The notes under the pieces: model-generated | Told to the model about the DNA's origin: nothing | Seen by the model: only the letters and a program-made list of their open reading frames with translations | The model's database searches: none | Part shown: piece after piece, positions 22,051 through 33,350 of the stretch | How the letters are laid out: every line of letters starts with the position of its first letter | Position numbering within the stretch: position 1 is the stretch's first letter | DNA from: Armigeres subalbatus | Taxonomy: Eukaryota > Arthropoda > Insecta > Diptera > Culicidae | NCBI RefSeq assembly: GCF_024139115.2 | Contig: NC_085140.1 | Coordinates: forward strand, 433,193,240-433,257,239 | DNA length: 64,000 nt | Direction of reading: 5' to 3' | Translations under genes and position numbers: made by a program

Positions 22051-22307
22051 TCTATCTATATAATAAAAATGAAATGGTCTGTGTTCGTATCCGCATAACT
22101 CGAAAACGGCTGGATGGATTTTATTCATTCCTTCAGCAGTTACATTCGTTATAGTTTCCGACGGGTTTATATGATATTTCCTCATGCAAAAATTATTAAT
22201 AAAGTTCGTGAAAAACTAAAATTGAGATTCGTATGAAATTTGGCATGGGCAGTTCGCAACGCGCATGTTTGCCTACTATGCAGGACAACGTCTGCCGGGT
22301 CGACTAG
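22051..22307 (+). mobile_element. 257-bp non-autonomous Helitron
   Basis: It begins TCTATCTATATAATAAAAAT, carries the insect Helitron-like block CTCGAAAACGGCTGGATGGA, and ends with a small hairpin (GCAGGAC-AAC-GTCTGC) followed by GGGTCGACTAG. It sits between A (22050) and T (22308), as Helitrons do. No Rep/helicase is present. Confidence 0.85.
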
Positions 22308-22589
22308 TTCTTTAATATATTCCCAATGGATTCCTACAGGAATATCGTTTTATTATACTGAAGAAATTCCTGAGGGAAATTCCCAAAGAGAACCTGAATG
22401 GATTTTAGATACCTATATGAGTTTCGGCAGAAATTCTCATGAGATTTTACGAAGGAATTCCTAATGAAATTTCCTAAGAAATGCCTATGAGAATCTCCAA
22501 AAACCTAGTTTCCTCGAAAGATTTCTTCAGGAGCTGCACCAAGAAAAAAAATATTAACAAACTAGTTCTATGACACCGAAAGAGTAATT

Positions 22590-23086
22590 TGGCCGAAGTG
22601 GTGATTTGACCGAAAGGGACATTTGACCGAAATTGTCATTTGGCCGAAAAGGTCATTCGAAAAATGAGAAATTTGGAGTAAGAAGAGAAACGTCTCACTT
22701 CTCACTCGTCATTTATCACTTCTCGCTGTAAAAAGTGAGAAGCGTGAAGTGAGTAGTGAGACGTCTCACGTCTCTCGTCTCCCGGAGATGTCTCACTTCT
22801 CACTCTTCATTTCTCACTTCTCACTGTGAAAAGTGGGTGGTGAGACGTCTCACTACTCATTTTGCGTTTCTCACTTTTCACAGTGAAAAGAGAAAAGTCT
22901 CTCTTCTCATTCCTAATTTTACACTTTTCAAATGACCTATTCAGCCAAATGACCCTTTCGGCCAAACGACCCTTTCGGCCAAATGACCTATTCGGCCTAA
23001 TGACCCTTTCGGCCTAATGACCCTTTCGGTCTAATGACCCTTTCGGCCTTATGATCCTTTCGGCCAAATGACCCTTACGACCAAAT
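22590..23086. repeat. modular foldback: TTTGGCCGAAA units around a GTGAGACGTCTCAC core
   Basis: The left side has TTTGGCCGAA units and the right side the inverted TTCGGCCAAATGACC units. The core (about 22675-22925) is made of palindromic GAGACGTCTC motifs joined by CACTTCTCACT / AGTGAGAAGTG. The LINE at 23100-27392 is inserted in the right arm, which resumes at 27395-27460. The same architecture recurs at 35255-35890. Confidence 0.75.
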
Positions 23087-23351
23087 GGGTTCTGGTCTAG
23101 TAGTAGTAAAATTCTTCTTTATTTAAAACATGTTTTGTTCTACAATCATTTTATACATGTACAGTGATCGGCCGGCTTGGCCCTCCAACTTCAATTTCAA
23201 TTATTGTTATTATTATTATTATTATGCTATTACTTAATTTTTAAAATATAATGTATCATGACGGCCTTTAGGAGGCGCTGGTGTGTTTTTTAAAATTTGA
23301 TAACCTAACTACTATGTACACTAATATTTACAATAAAAAAAAATTGATAAC

Positions 23352-25445
23352 CTAGATTGGAACTAGCGCCCTAATTGGTGCCTGATCCGAATGCAAGCAA
23401 CGGACCCTAAACTTTTCTTTACACTCACCAAAGCGTTCATGTAAGGTTTTTATTCCGGCCAGACGGTGGACCTCGGATGTTCTTGTCCTGGGAGGGGTGT
23501 TGAGGATCATCCTCAGGAATTTGTTTTGGACCCGTTGAAGTTTGAGGTGGTGGGTTTTAGCGCAGCTCTCCCAGACCGGCATGCCATATTCGATCACAGG
23601 GAGGATGATTTGCTTGTAGACAGCAAGCTTATTTTTCAGGGACAATGACGACCGGCGGTTGATCAAAGGGTACAGTAGTTTCAACAAGACGTTACACTTT
23701 GTCACCGTTTTGTCAACCTGTTGCCTGAAAATAAGCTTGCTGTCGAGGGTCAAGCCAAGGTAGCCGGCCTCATTGGCCCATTCCACAGTCGTGCCATTGA
23801 GGATGATTTTACAGTCCCCAGGCGGAACAAGTTTAGGGGATTTAGAGTGGGGGAAAATGATGACCTGGGTCTTCGCCGCGTTGATACAGATCTTCCAACT
23901 GGTATATTCTGGTATATTAGTAGATATTCTGTCAGCGCATCCAGGCCTCGTTGGAGTTTTGCCAATAGCGCTCTGATCACTCTACCATTGTAGACGATAG
24001 ATGTGTCATCTGCGAACAGAGACAGAATGCCGCCTTCTAGAGGCTCTGGCATGTCCGATGTGAACAGATTGAAAAGCAGGGGCCCAAGGATACTGCCCTG
24101 GGAGACGCCTGCAACAATGTTGTGCGCATTGGAACTCGCTCCGCTGATTGAGACCCGGAATGTCCTTGCCGACAGGTAATTGTTGATGATTTTCACCAGG
24201 TAGCTGGGAAGATTGTAGCGTTGTAGTTTGTACACCAGGCCATCATGCCATACATTGTCAAATGCCTTCTCGACATCGAGTAAGGCCATGGCGGATGTTT
24301 TTGAGACAAACTTGTTCCGTCTGAGGACGTTGGTAACTCGGGTCAGTTGGTGTACAGTTGACCGACCGCGTCGGAAACCAAACTGTTCCTCGAGTAAGAT
24401 GTTGAGATTTTCGGCAGACTCAAGTAACCGGTGATAAATAGCTTGGATAACCCTGAGAGAAGGCTGATGGGTCAATAACTTTGGGGGAGGATGGATCCTT
24501 CCCAGGCTTCCGGATGGGGATGACTTTCGCTGACTTTCAGGACAATGGGAAGTAGCTGAGCCGGAGACACTGATTAAAGATCAGCGAGAGGTGCTCAAAG
24601 AACGGAGCACTCATGTGTTTGAGCTCGAGATTCAGGATGCTGTCGAAGCCTGGGGCCTTCATGTTTTTCGACGATTTGATATAGGCCGTCAATTTGCCAG
24701 CTGAGATCTCCAACTCCTCCGAGAAGTCGTTGGGAATCAAATGGATGTTGTTAGCATGCTCGTTGACGGCTGCTTCGTGTGGACTGACGATGTTCTGCCC
24801 AAGATTGTGTGAGCTGACGAAGTGACGACCTATTTCAGCGACCTTCTCTGCAGGAGTTATCAAGCGATCCTTAGAGCCATTATTGTCTAGTGGGATCAAA
24901 GGTGGAATGGGCCGAGGCTTGGATTTTAGAATTTTGGTCATTTTCCAGAACGGCTTAGCATAATCTGGGAGAGTGCGGATCTTATTCGAGAAGTCGTTAT
25001 TTTGAGGTCCACCATTCTGGCCTTGATAATTTTGTGATTCGATTGCAGCGTGCCTTAAGCTCAGGCAGTCCAGTACGCTGAAACTGCCTGCGAGTGACAT
25101 TCCGCAATCGAATCAAATCTTTGGTGAGTGTATCGATGTTTAAGGAGTTGCTTACCTGCCGAGCCGTCGGTACGTGTTGCTCTCGGGCCGCCGTGATCGC
25201 CTCCTCGATAGCGCACAGCTGGCGGTCAATACTTTCTGGCGTCTCCGGACGCACCTCGTAGTCGACGGTGTTATCGACGCACTGCTGGAACCGCTGCCAG
25301 TTCACTAGGTGGTAGTTCCGCCGTAACTGCTGGTGCCGATTGACCGAGGAGCCCAGTTCCGCCACCACCGGATAGTGATCCGAAATGAGCTCCTGGTATA
25401 CAACCGGCTGCGAGACGTGGTCACTCAGGTTTGTTATGTAGAGGT
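23352..25445 (-). pseudogene. ORF2 reverse transcriptase (and 3' end of endonuclease), frameshifted
   Basis: Continues ORF2 in several frames: the endonuclease SDH box (ISDHYPV, near 25380), a linker (24997-25368, then 24537-25100), the reverse-transcriptase core (23750-24475) and the C-terminal thumb (23352-23786). The core carries EEQFGFRRGRSTVHQ, the D-V-E-K-A-F-D box, GVSQGSILGP and the catalytic FADD (about 24005-24016), the canonical order for Jockey-type enzymes. The protein would copy the element's RNA at a nicked target. Frames change near 25080, 24500 and 23790, so it is inactive as it stands. Confidence 0.87.
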
Positions 25446-25472
25446 CGAGCGTTGCGTGGGCACCGGACCGAC

Positions 25473-26036
25473 TCAGCCGAGTGGGGAATCCGGGCTCAGG
25501 ATCGTGTAGTGGCCTTCCTCCATGTCGTTGCTCCAGATGGTGCCGTTTCGATTGCCGCGACTGTTGCCCCAGGCTTGATGTTTGGCATTCAAGTCGCCGG
25601 CAATGATATACTGGCCTTGCCTCCGCGTCAGCTTGACGATGTCCCTCCGAAGGGCAGCCGATGATCCATCGCCGGCTTTGGCCTGCGTTGGACAGTACGC
25701 CGCGATGAGCGCGATTGTGCCGACCGAAGTGGTGATTTCGACACCGATCGCCTCGATGACACTGAGCTGGAAGCTTGGAAGCAGACGACAGTTGATGTTG
25801 TAGCGAAGAGCGATGGCCACACCACCTCCCCTGGTCGGCCGGTCGAGTCGCACGATGCGGAAGTCCGGGATGTTGTCGTTCACCTCCGATTTTAGGTGCG
25901 TTTCGGTGATGAACGCCACGTCTATTTCCTTCTCCTCAAGGAAATCCTTCAGCTCAATTATTTTGCTCTTGAGCGAGCAAGCGTTCCAGTTGACCAGGCC
26001 CACCCTAGCAGCCATTTTCGATGATGAACATGCCAA
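25473..26036 (-). pseudogene. ORF2 N-terminus: AP-like endonuclease, truncated by frameshift
   Basis: This frame begins MACSSSKMAARVG and holds apurinic endonuclease motifs: VNWNACSL at the start, the catalytic Glu in FITETHL, AAYCPTQ, and GDLNAKHQAWGN with catalytic Asp/Asn. A frame change near 25475 separates it from the SDH box, which lies in the next frame downstream. In Jockey elements this domain nicks the target to prime reverse transcription. It starts 125 nt after the ORF1 frame ends. Confidence 0.85.
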
Positions 26037-26160
26037 GTGTGAAGACCTGGTCGAATCGGGTTTTGCAGCCGCGCAGTCGAGTGGCGAGCTGCGCGAAGAT
26101 CGGCATCAGTTGCTCCGGAGTGTACAGCGGGGCCGATTCTTCCGGTGGGACGGCTTCGTT

Positions 26161-27254
26161 CTACGACTGCCGACGGAACCCAGGAGGAGGAAGCGGGGGC
26201 CATTCGCTGGTGGATGGTGCCGACGATGCTGGAGCTTGGACCGATGCAGCTGCCGCCGCCAGTCGCTTGTGCGGCTGTAGCGGTGGGAGTATTGGAATCA
26301 CACGACGGGGAGCCGGGATGGCTGGAAAGTTCACCTCGTTGATTACAGGAACACGGTTCTTCTTCGGAATGGTCCTGGTGGATGCCTTCTTCTGGATTTC
26401 CAGGAACTTGGCTCGCTTTGGGCAGCCCTTTGTGGTGGTCCGATGTTTGTCGCCACAGTTAGCACAATTGTGATCATCCACTTCCATTTTGTCGCACTCG
26501 TCAGTCGGATGGGGCTCGCCAGATTTGTTGCAGTGCGGCTCCATGCGGCAGTTCCTGGTGCCGTGCCCGAAATTGAAGCAGTTTGTGCATTGCGTGACAC
26601 TGGCCCACTGGCCGATATCGCTCCCAGTCAACGACGGTGTAACTTATAACGCCAACCAGCTTCAGGTCTTTCCAGGTAGTGGAGCCATGCTCCAGATGGA
26701 TCAGGTAAAGCTGGTCGCGATATTTCCTCGCCTTGTTGTGACGAGCGATCTTGTGGACGGCTACTGGCTTCAGTCCGCAACTTTCAAGCTCTGCTTGGAG
26801 CTCTTCCTCCTTCATGTCGTGAAGTCCTCGCAGCAAAGCCTTGAGCGGCTTCGTGCCGGGGTGGTCATGAGTGTAGTACTCATACTTGTGGACCTCGAGG
26901 AACTCCACGACGGATTGATGATGGTCCCTGTTGGCCGGCATCACTTTCACGCCCTCGCTGCAGAGCCGAAAAGTACATTTCAGCCCCTTAGCGATCAGCT
27001 GGCGAATTTTTGGTCGTAAATCCGGCGGATCGCCCTTCACAAACACTGGCGGGCACTTCTCCTTCCGCTCCGGTTGCACCTGCGGCAGCTGCGATTGCTG
27101 CTTCTTCCTCTTTTCGGCGGATTGCCGGCGCCATCAAGGGGCAACGGCGAGAACACGTTGCTCTGCAAAAGCTGCTTGGAGGGTTACCCGCGCCTCCAAG
27201 AGCAGTGCGCTTAGGCACTTTTCCAGCGACCGAATCGGCCACCGAGTCTCCCAT
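26161..27254 (-). pseudogene. ORF1 (gag-like, CCHC zinc knuckles), frameshifted
   Basis: The likely start is ATG at 27252-27254 (MGDSVADSVAGK). The reading then changes frame near 27180, near 27085 and again near 26610. The middle part (26501-27079) has the gag domain that precedes the knuckles. The last part (26161-26631) has a CX2CX4HX4C knuckle (CTNCFNFGHGTRNC), a second knuckle whose second Cys is Ser, and a third CX2CX3HX6C. ORF1 proteins of this type bind the element RNA. A Pro-rich tail closes the frame. Confidence 0.82.
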
Positions 27255-27479
27255 GACGGGTCCGGGAGAAAATAACGCCAACGCGACAAGCGAAAACGTA
27301 AACAGCGAAAGAACGAGAAAAAACACTTCGAAAAAATGCGCGAGCAAAAACACGTCCGTACGTGTTGCTGTCTCGAACTGGAATCGTTCCTTGGGTTTCG
27401 GTCTAATGGTTTGTTCGGCCTAGTGGCTTTCGGCCAAATGAGTTTCGGCCAAACGACCCTTCCCCCTTGCAAATTGTCA

Positions 27480-27760
27480 CGGAACTGGAACTTTCACATG
27501 GAATTCTTCAAAATTTTAGAAAGTTTCATAGAAAATATTTGGAGTTTTTGCTGGAAATTGTTCATAACGTGGAAGATTTTTTTTCGATTTCAACGAGAAG
27601 TTGTTCAGAATGTCCAAAGAAAGTTTATCGGAAGTTCAAAAGGAAATTCTTTGGAATTCACACGGGGTTTTCTTCTTAATTTTCAAGAAAATTTTTTAGG
27701 AATTACGGGAAATTATTTGTCCATTAGAAAATCTTCGAAAATTCTAGGGAAAATGTTATA
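27480..27760. repeat. GGAATTTTCGGAAA-type minisatellite
   Basis: Same degenerate unit family as 19620-22050, directly after the interrupted TTCGGCC units. Gene-like frames here are artefacts. Confidence 0.7.
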
Positions 27761-27959
27761 GGGAAATTATTCAAAAAGAGGAGGAATCATATGGCCGAAA
27801 GTCATTCGGCAAATTAAACGTTAGGCCGAAATGGTTAATAGGTTGCAAACGGTGCCCTTTTATTTTCGTTTTGATATAATGTCTAGTATGAAAAATATTT
27901 GCCATTTTTTTTCTCATCTCTCTAAAGACCAATTGGTCATACACAAAACCGCTCTTCAT

Positions 27960-29060
27960 AGTTTTTTCCCACACTCATATGACAACACGTCCACAAATAC
28001 TGGCGCTGTCACTTCAAAGCAGATCCACAAACTACGATGCACTTGAATATTCAAAGCTGTGCGAGACACGGCCGCTGATTCCGCTTCTTGAGCGCTCGAA
28101 ATAATCGTCAAGAGAATTCCTCTTCAAATTTGCATACTTTTACAGCGTTTTTAACCCCGGAGGGCACTTGCTGGTCTTATTCTGGAAACGAGCGCGCACA
28201 GCACAGGAAACCGGAAATTCCAAGAAGCTACAACACGACGTAAAACCGGAAAGCGGCGACCCGTGTCAGACCACCATCGCACCGCCACCACCACCACCAT
28301 TGACGATAGCAACAACCCCGACAGCTAGCAGACACAGCTCTCCGTGGTCGGCATCGCTACGACGCAATAAAACTTTTATTCACCCGCCCTCGAGCGCAAT
28401 GTCACTTTTCTATCACGATTCTATATCTTCTGATCAGCTTAGGGTGTTTCAGAACTTTTCTAAATTTTCACTTCCAGGGAAAGTATGATTACCCTTTCGT
28501 TAAATCACATCCAGAACGACACACAAATCACAACCGAAATTTGTTTACACAACTAGCGGCCACCCTAATCCAATATAAACAGAACAAGAAATAGTCACCC
28601 CTCAAACCGCAGAAGCGCCACGCGATGACCGATCCGATTTATGAATATGAATACGGATAAATGGCTAAAGCTTCCCGCAAACAAGGGTCGTCGTTCGCGT
28701 CAGCTTCTCGCTGGAGTCTGCGAAGAACTGATGCTTGGAAAAACGAGAGGAAAATCCTTACCCGTTGGAAAACTGATGGGTCCCGGCGCAGGAAAGCTTT
28801 CTCGTCAAAGGAAAAGCTCTCTTGCACACGTGTTGTCACCCGGTCCGTCCGTGTCCCTGTGTTGCGTCGTCGTCGGTTCCTGTTATGAATGAGAATTATC
28901 CGCCGGTGCCGTGGGTATCGAACCCGCAGATGAAGTCGACGGTCTGCTCTCGTGTCGTGCCCGACAGTTTATTGCAATGCGAGAGACAAGAAAGCAGAAA
29001 GCATTCCACGGTAGATAAATTGAGGCTTCGCCGTTAGCATGATTGTGTTTGCTATGAGCT
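27960..29060. other. GC-richer, CpG-containing single-copy-looking island; possible promoter/5' UTR
   Basis: In contrast to its AT-rich, repetitive surroundings this segment has many CpGs, CAC/CCA tracts (28270-28300) and no minisatellite units. Plus frames at 28168-28488 and 28641-28892 lack motifs. On the minus strand a good 5' splice site (CGG|GTAAGG, at about 28762) could end a non-coding first exon. This is inference; no coding exon for such a gene is visible in the window. Confidence 0.35.
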
Positions 29061-29560
29061 AGTGGCGGCAGCTAAAGAGAGTGGTGCAAAATGCGCTTTC
29101 GTTAAAAGCACATTCATTGAAAAAAAGATTATTGCTTTATAATATTGCTGACCGTACCATCTTTGTCGGTTTTGAACTATGTTTTCTTGTTTTCCCGTAA
29201 CTTTAGCGTACATAAATCCTCTTTAAACGAGTGTCCGAAGCCTTCCAAGGATTTGTCGACTCCTATTCGGTTCTCTAACGAATATGGTTTTGGCATATTT
29301 TTTTTCGACATTTGCGCCAATTGATCAGTCCACAGAAGCCTATCGTTTTGTATGCAAATCCATATTGTTGGAGTTCCTGCAGGAACTCTCCCAAAAGGAT
29401 TTTCTCTTGGAGTTCTTCCCCAAGATCCTGTTGGAGTTTTTTCCACGACGTCATTCCTGCAGTAATTCCAGCTGAAGTTTTGTTAGGTTTTCTGTTTGAG
29501 ACCTTCCAGTATAGTTCTGGTGTGTGAGTCAAATGTGTGTCAAATGAGATTTATTTGGGC
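29061..29560. other. intergenic transition, nothing recognised
   Basis: The sequence contains TTCCTGCAGGAA/TTGGAGTT repeats on both strands around 29370-29460, which create overlapping frames. No gene or element boundary was found. Confidence 0.4.
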
Positions 29561-30097
29561 TTCCAAACTATATTCTTTTGGGATTCCGAACGGAACCCTT
29601 TTGGTCTAATAAAAAAAATCTTCATTTGAAAACCCAAAAGAATTATGTGCGAAAGGCAGAAAGGATGCCGCTTAGAAGTCTAGAAGGCTCTGTTCGTAGG
29701 CCCTGAAGAAGTCTTTTCGAAGCCCAGATTTTCCAAAAAAGAAGCCGAGCGTAGGCTTTTAAAATAATTTCATTTAGGGTTTCGATCGAAATTTTCTGAA
29801 CGGACTTCTTTTAGACTTCCGAAAGGAATTCCAAAAGAAAATTCCATTCGAAAGCGTAAAAAGATTCCGTTCGGTAGACCAAAAGGATTCCGTTCGAAAG
29901 CTTCAAACGTTTCCGTTTGGAAACACAAAATCATGGTTTGTAAGCCCAGGAAGCTTAAAACGGTTTCGTTTAGAAGCCCAAATAGCTTCTTTTATAAGCC
30001 CAAATAGCTTTTTTTTATAAGCCCGAAAAGAAAACATTGGGCTTTGGAAGAGCATTTTTTGGGCTGATGAACTAAATCATTTTGGGCTTCCATAGAA

Positions 30098-30293
30098 TAA
30101 TGTGACCAGCAAGCATCTTGCGAAACGCGGGACGCCTATATGGATTCCGTCACTGGATTGAACATGAATCCCCCAAAAGTGCATTTCGCATAGATTTCAG
30201 CCAAAAAAAAAATTATAAAAATATTTGTAAGGCTGTATAAATTAGAATAAATTTGTAAAACGAAGTTGAAAAATGTAGCGTCTGGTCACATTA
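30098..30293. mobile_element. 196-bp hAT-type MITE with 8-bp duplication
   Basis: The 12-bp ends TAATGTGACCAG and CTGGTCACATTA are perfect inverted repeats. The 8-bp sequence CCATAGAA flanks both sides (30090-30097, 30294-30301). The surrounding minisatellite reads GGGCTTCCATAGAACGAAA when rejoined. An 8-bp duplication is typical of hAT elements. Confidence 0.9.
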
Positions 30294-32706
30294 CCATAGA
30301 ACGAAACTCTTTTAAGCTTCTGAACAAATCTTCTTCAAGTCTTCCGAACAAAATTCTTTTGGGTTTTCGAATGAAATCCGTTTGAGCTTCTGATCGGAGA
30401 ATCCTTTTGAAGCATCCGAAAGGAATCCCAAAGCAATTCACCGCGGAAGCCCAAATAAATTTCATTTACAAATACAAAAGAATTTCGTACGAAAACTCAA
30501 AAACTCAAAATGATTTCGATTGGAAGGGTATAAAACATTTCCGTTCAGAAACCAGAAGTATTTCGTTCGTGATCTCGAAAGAGTTCCGTTAGGAAACCTA
30601 AAAAAACTATTCGGGAGCACCGAAGAATTATTTTCAGAACCCTGAAAGTCTCTGTTCGTAAGCTGACAAGTCCGTTCCGGATCCTAATTTTCTAGGTATT
30701 TTCTTTTGCCACGAATAGATTTTTTTGAGCTTTGGAACTGAATTATTTTTGATTTTTGATTTTGAATTCTTTTGGGCTTCCACGGTAAGTTGTTTTGGGC
30801 TTTCGAGTTATGAGTTCCGAAATTAATTCTTTTGGGGGTAACGAAGGAAATTATTTTAGGCTTCTGAACATAATCCTTTTGAACTTCTTGATCTTATAAA
30901 CGGAATCATTTTGGGCTACCGAAAAAAAATCTGTTGGGTTTCCAGGAGGAATGCTTCTGGGACTTCTTTCGAAAGTTTTTTATTTGTCTTTATTATCGAG
31001 ACTTTCAGCCCGAGGCTGGCTCGTCTCGTCTTTCGAAAGTTCTAAATGATTTCTTTCATAAGCCTAAAAAAATACGTCGAAGATTTTCTTCGGAAGCCAT
31101 GAAGAATTTCGTCCGAAAGCCTAAACGATTTTGTTTAAAAGAATTTCGTTCAGAAGCCTAATTTTTCTCAGAAGCATTCTGGCTTTCAAACTAAATTATT
31201 TTGGTCTTCCGAATGAAGTTTTTTATTGGATTTTGAACGAAATTCTGTTGAGCTTCTGAAGAAATCCTTCTGGATTTCTGATCTGAATTATTTGGGCTTC
31301 CGAGCGGAATCCACTTGATCTACCGAATAGAATCCTTTGGGTCCTCGGGACGAAACACTTCTGGGCTTTCCAACGGAATCCTTTTGGTTTTTGGAAGGGC
31401 ATTCATTTGGTCTTCGGAAGAAAATTCTTTTGGTCTTCCGAACAGAATCTTTTTGAGCCTCCGAACAGAATACTTCCTAATTCCCAAACGGAGCTTTTGA
31501 ACTTCTGAACGAAATCTTTCTTAAAGACTTCATTCCGTATTGGAATCACAAGAGAATTTCGCTCGGAATCCTAAAAATTTTTCGTTAAAAACCAGAAGAA
31601 TTTTGTTCGAGAACTCAAAAGAATTCCGTTAAGAAACCCAAAAAAATTGTTCGGAAGCCCAGAAGAATTATTTTCAGAACTATGAAAGGCTCTGTTCGTA
31701 AGCTGAAAAGAAGTCCGTTTTCTTGGTTTTTTGTCTAGATTCCGGATGGATTTTTTTTGAGCTTTCGAACTGAAGTGTTTTTGATTTTCGAACGAAATCC
31801 TTTCGGGCTTCCGCGGTGAATTGTTTTGGGCTTTCGAGCTCCGGGTTATGAGCTTGGAGGTATCGAAGGAAACTCTTTAAGGCTTTTGAACGGAATCATT
31901 TTGCTCTGCTAAAACTGAATCATTATGGGCCACCGAACAGAATCCTTTTGGGTTTCCAAAAGGAATGCTTCTGAGACTCCTTTCGAAAGCACGACATTAT
32001 TTCTTTTGTGATCCTAAAAAAATCCGTTGAAGATTTCGTTCGGAAGCCATGAAGAATTCCGTGCGAAAGCCCAAAAGATTTCGTTGAAAAGAATTCCGAT
32101 CGGAAGCCCAAAATAAGACTTTTCGGAAGCCCAATTTTTCTCAGAAGCATTCTGAACAGAAGAGGATCGAAGTAGGCTCTGCGCGCGGCCGGTCGTGTTT
32201 TGTTTTCTGGCAGCATATTTTTCTGTCTTGTTTTCGCTGATATTTCTGGTTTCGGCAAGTTTCGGCTAGTGCTATGCCGTCGGGCGTCGGAACACGGGTC
32301 TCGCTAGAGTTAGTGATCGAACTTCCTATGCGCGGGTGCTTAATGTTGATCATTATTGGATTAGCAATATTATTGGTTTCTCGAGTGATACTGTTCCATT
32401 GCATGGATTGATGGTCAAACCACTGTATTGCCCTGTCCCTATAATAGTTTGAAGCTACAATGCTCGGTTCGCGGCCATTTGGTGTGTGTTACTGTCAATG
32501 TGCTGCATTTGGAGGCGGCTTGCACTGGTACAGTAAGGATCAGGTCAGGCATGAAATTACGTGAATTTGGTATGCGCGCTGCACGAAAGATCGAAATATG
32601 CGTCGATTGCGACCGGTCGCAAAATTTCGCGAATTTTGAAAATAATTAGTAAAAACATGCCGATCCATTTCTCAAACCGTGTGTATGAAGCCTGGAGCAT
32701 TGGCTT

Positions 32707-33001
32707 CTTCTTCTTCTTCTTATTGGCATTACATCCCCACACTGGGACAGAGCCGCCTCGCAGCTTAGTGTTCATTAAGCACTTCCACAGTTATTAACTG
32801 CGAGGTTTCTAAGCCAGGTTACCATTTCTGCATTCGTATATCATGAGGCTAGCACGATGATACTTTTATGCCCAGGGAAGTCGAGACAATTTCCAATCCG
32901 AAAATTGTCTAGACCGGCACCGGGAATCGAACCCAGTCACCCTCAGCATGGTCTTGCTTTGTAGCCGCGCGTCTTACCGCATGGCTAAGGAGGGCGAGGG
33001 A
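32707..33001 (-). mobile_element. Feilai-like tRNA-derived SINE, complete with 11-bp target duplication
   Basis: On the minus strand: A-box-like TTAGCCATGCGGTAAGACG, B box GGGTTCGATTCCC, body CTCGACTTCCCTGGGCATAA, end GAGGCGGCTCTGTCCCAGTG, then an AATAAGAAGAAGAAG tail. AGCATTGGCTT is repeated at 32696-32706 and 33002-33012, which defines both ends. Transcription would be by RNA polymerase III, and mobilisation by a LINE in trans (family knowledge). Confidence 0.93.
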
Positions 33002-33283
33002 AGCATTGGCTTAGATTGTTCGAAAATCGCGGAAAAGTGTCAATTCGACGTTTATGTATGGTCGTGTGCCGAGTGTTGGGGCGTGAAAAAGAAGGTTCCC
33101 CGTGCGTGAAGTGGTGACTTGAGAGCGGCGAAAGGTTGTTTGTTTAAAACGACTGATAGAACGAGAAACAGAAGCGTGTCAGTTATGTCTTTTAGTCTGT
33201 TGATGTTAATTCTTTCGTTTTTGTTTGTTTTTTTTATCGTTCCATAGAGCGAGTAATAGCGCTTGAACCTAGGCTTTTAGGTA

Positions 33284-33350
33284 CACTAATGGGCATAAGT
33301 ATTCGCCATGTTTTCAAAATAAATCATGCGAATACTTTTGTCTATCAGTG
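33284..33350. mobile_element. 67-bp palindromic mini-element, TA duplication
   Basis: The ends CACTAATGGGCATAAGTATT and the reverse complement of AATACTTTTGTCTATCAGTG pair with few mismatches around a short loop. TA flanks both sides (33282-33283, 33351-33352). Confidence 0.7.

Larger units (their letters stand above)
23100..27392 (-). mobile_element. full-length, frameshifted Jockey-clade LINE
   Basis: On the minus strand the order is 5' UTR (27392 to 27255), gag-like ORF1, AP-endonuclease plus reverse-transcriptase ORF2, and a 3' UTR with an AATAATAAT run (23207-23224) and AATAAAG near the end. The flanks match imperfectly (gggttctggtcta at 23087, gggtttcggtcta at 27393), a possible aged target duplication. 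At least five frame breaks are visible, so this copy cannot encode its proteins. It is inserted in a TTCGGCCAAATGACC minisatellite. Confidence 0.85.

Noticed and set aside
28168..28488. 106-codon frame with a Pro run
   Set aside because: No domain, splice support or homology I can name; kept only as part of the unexplained GC-richer island.
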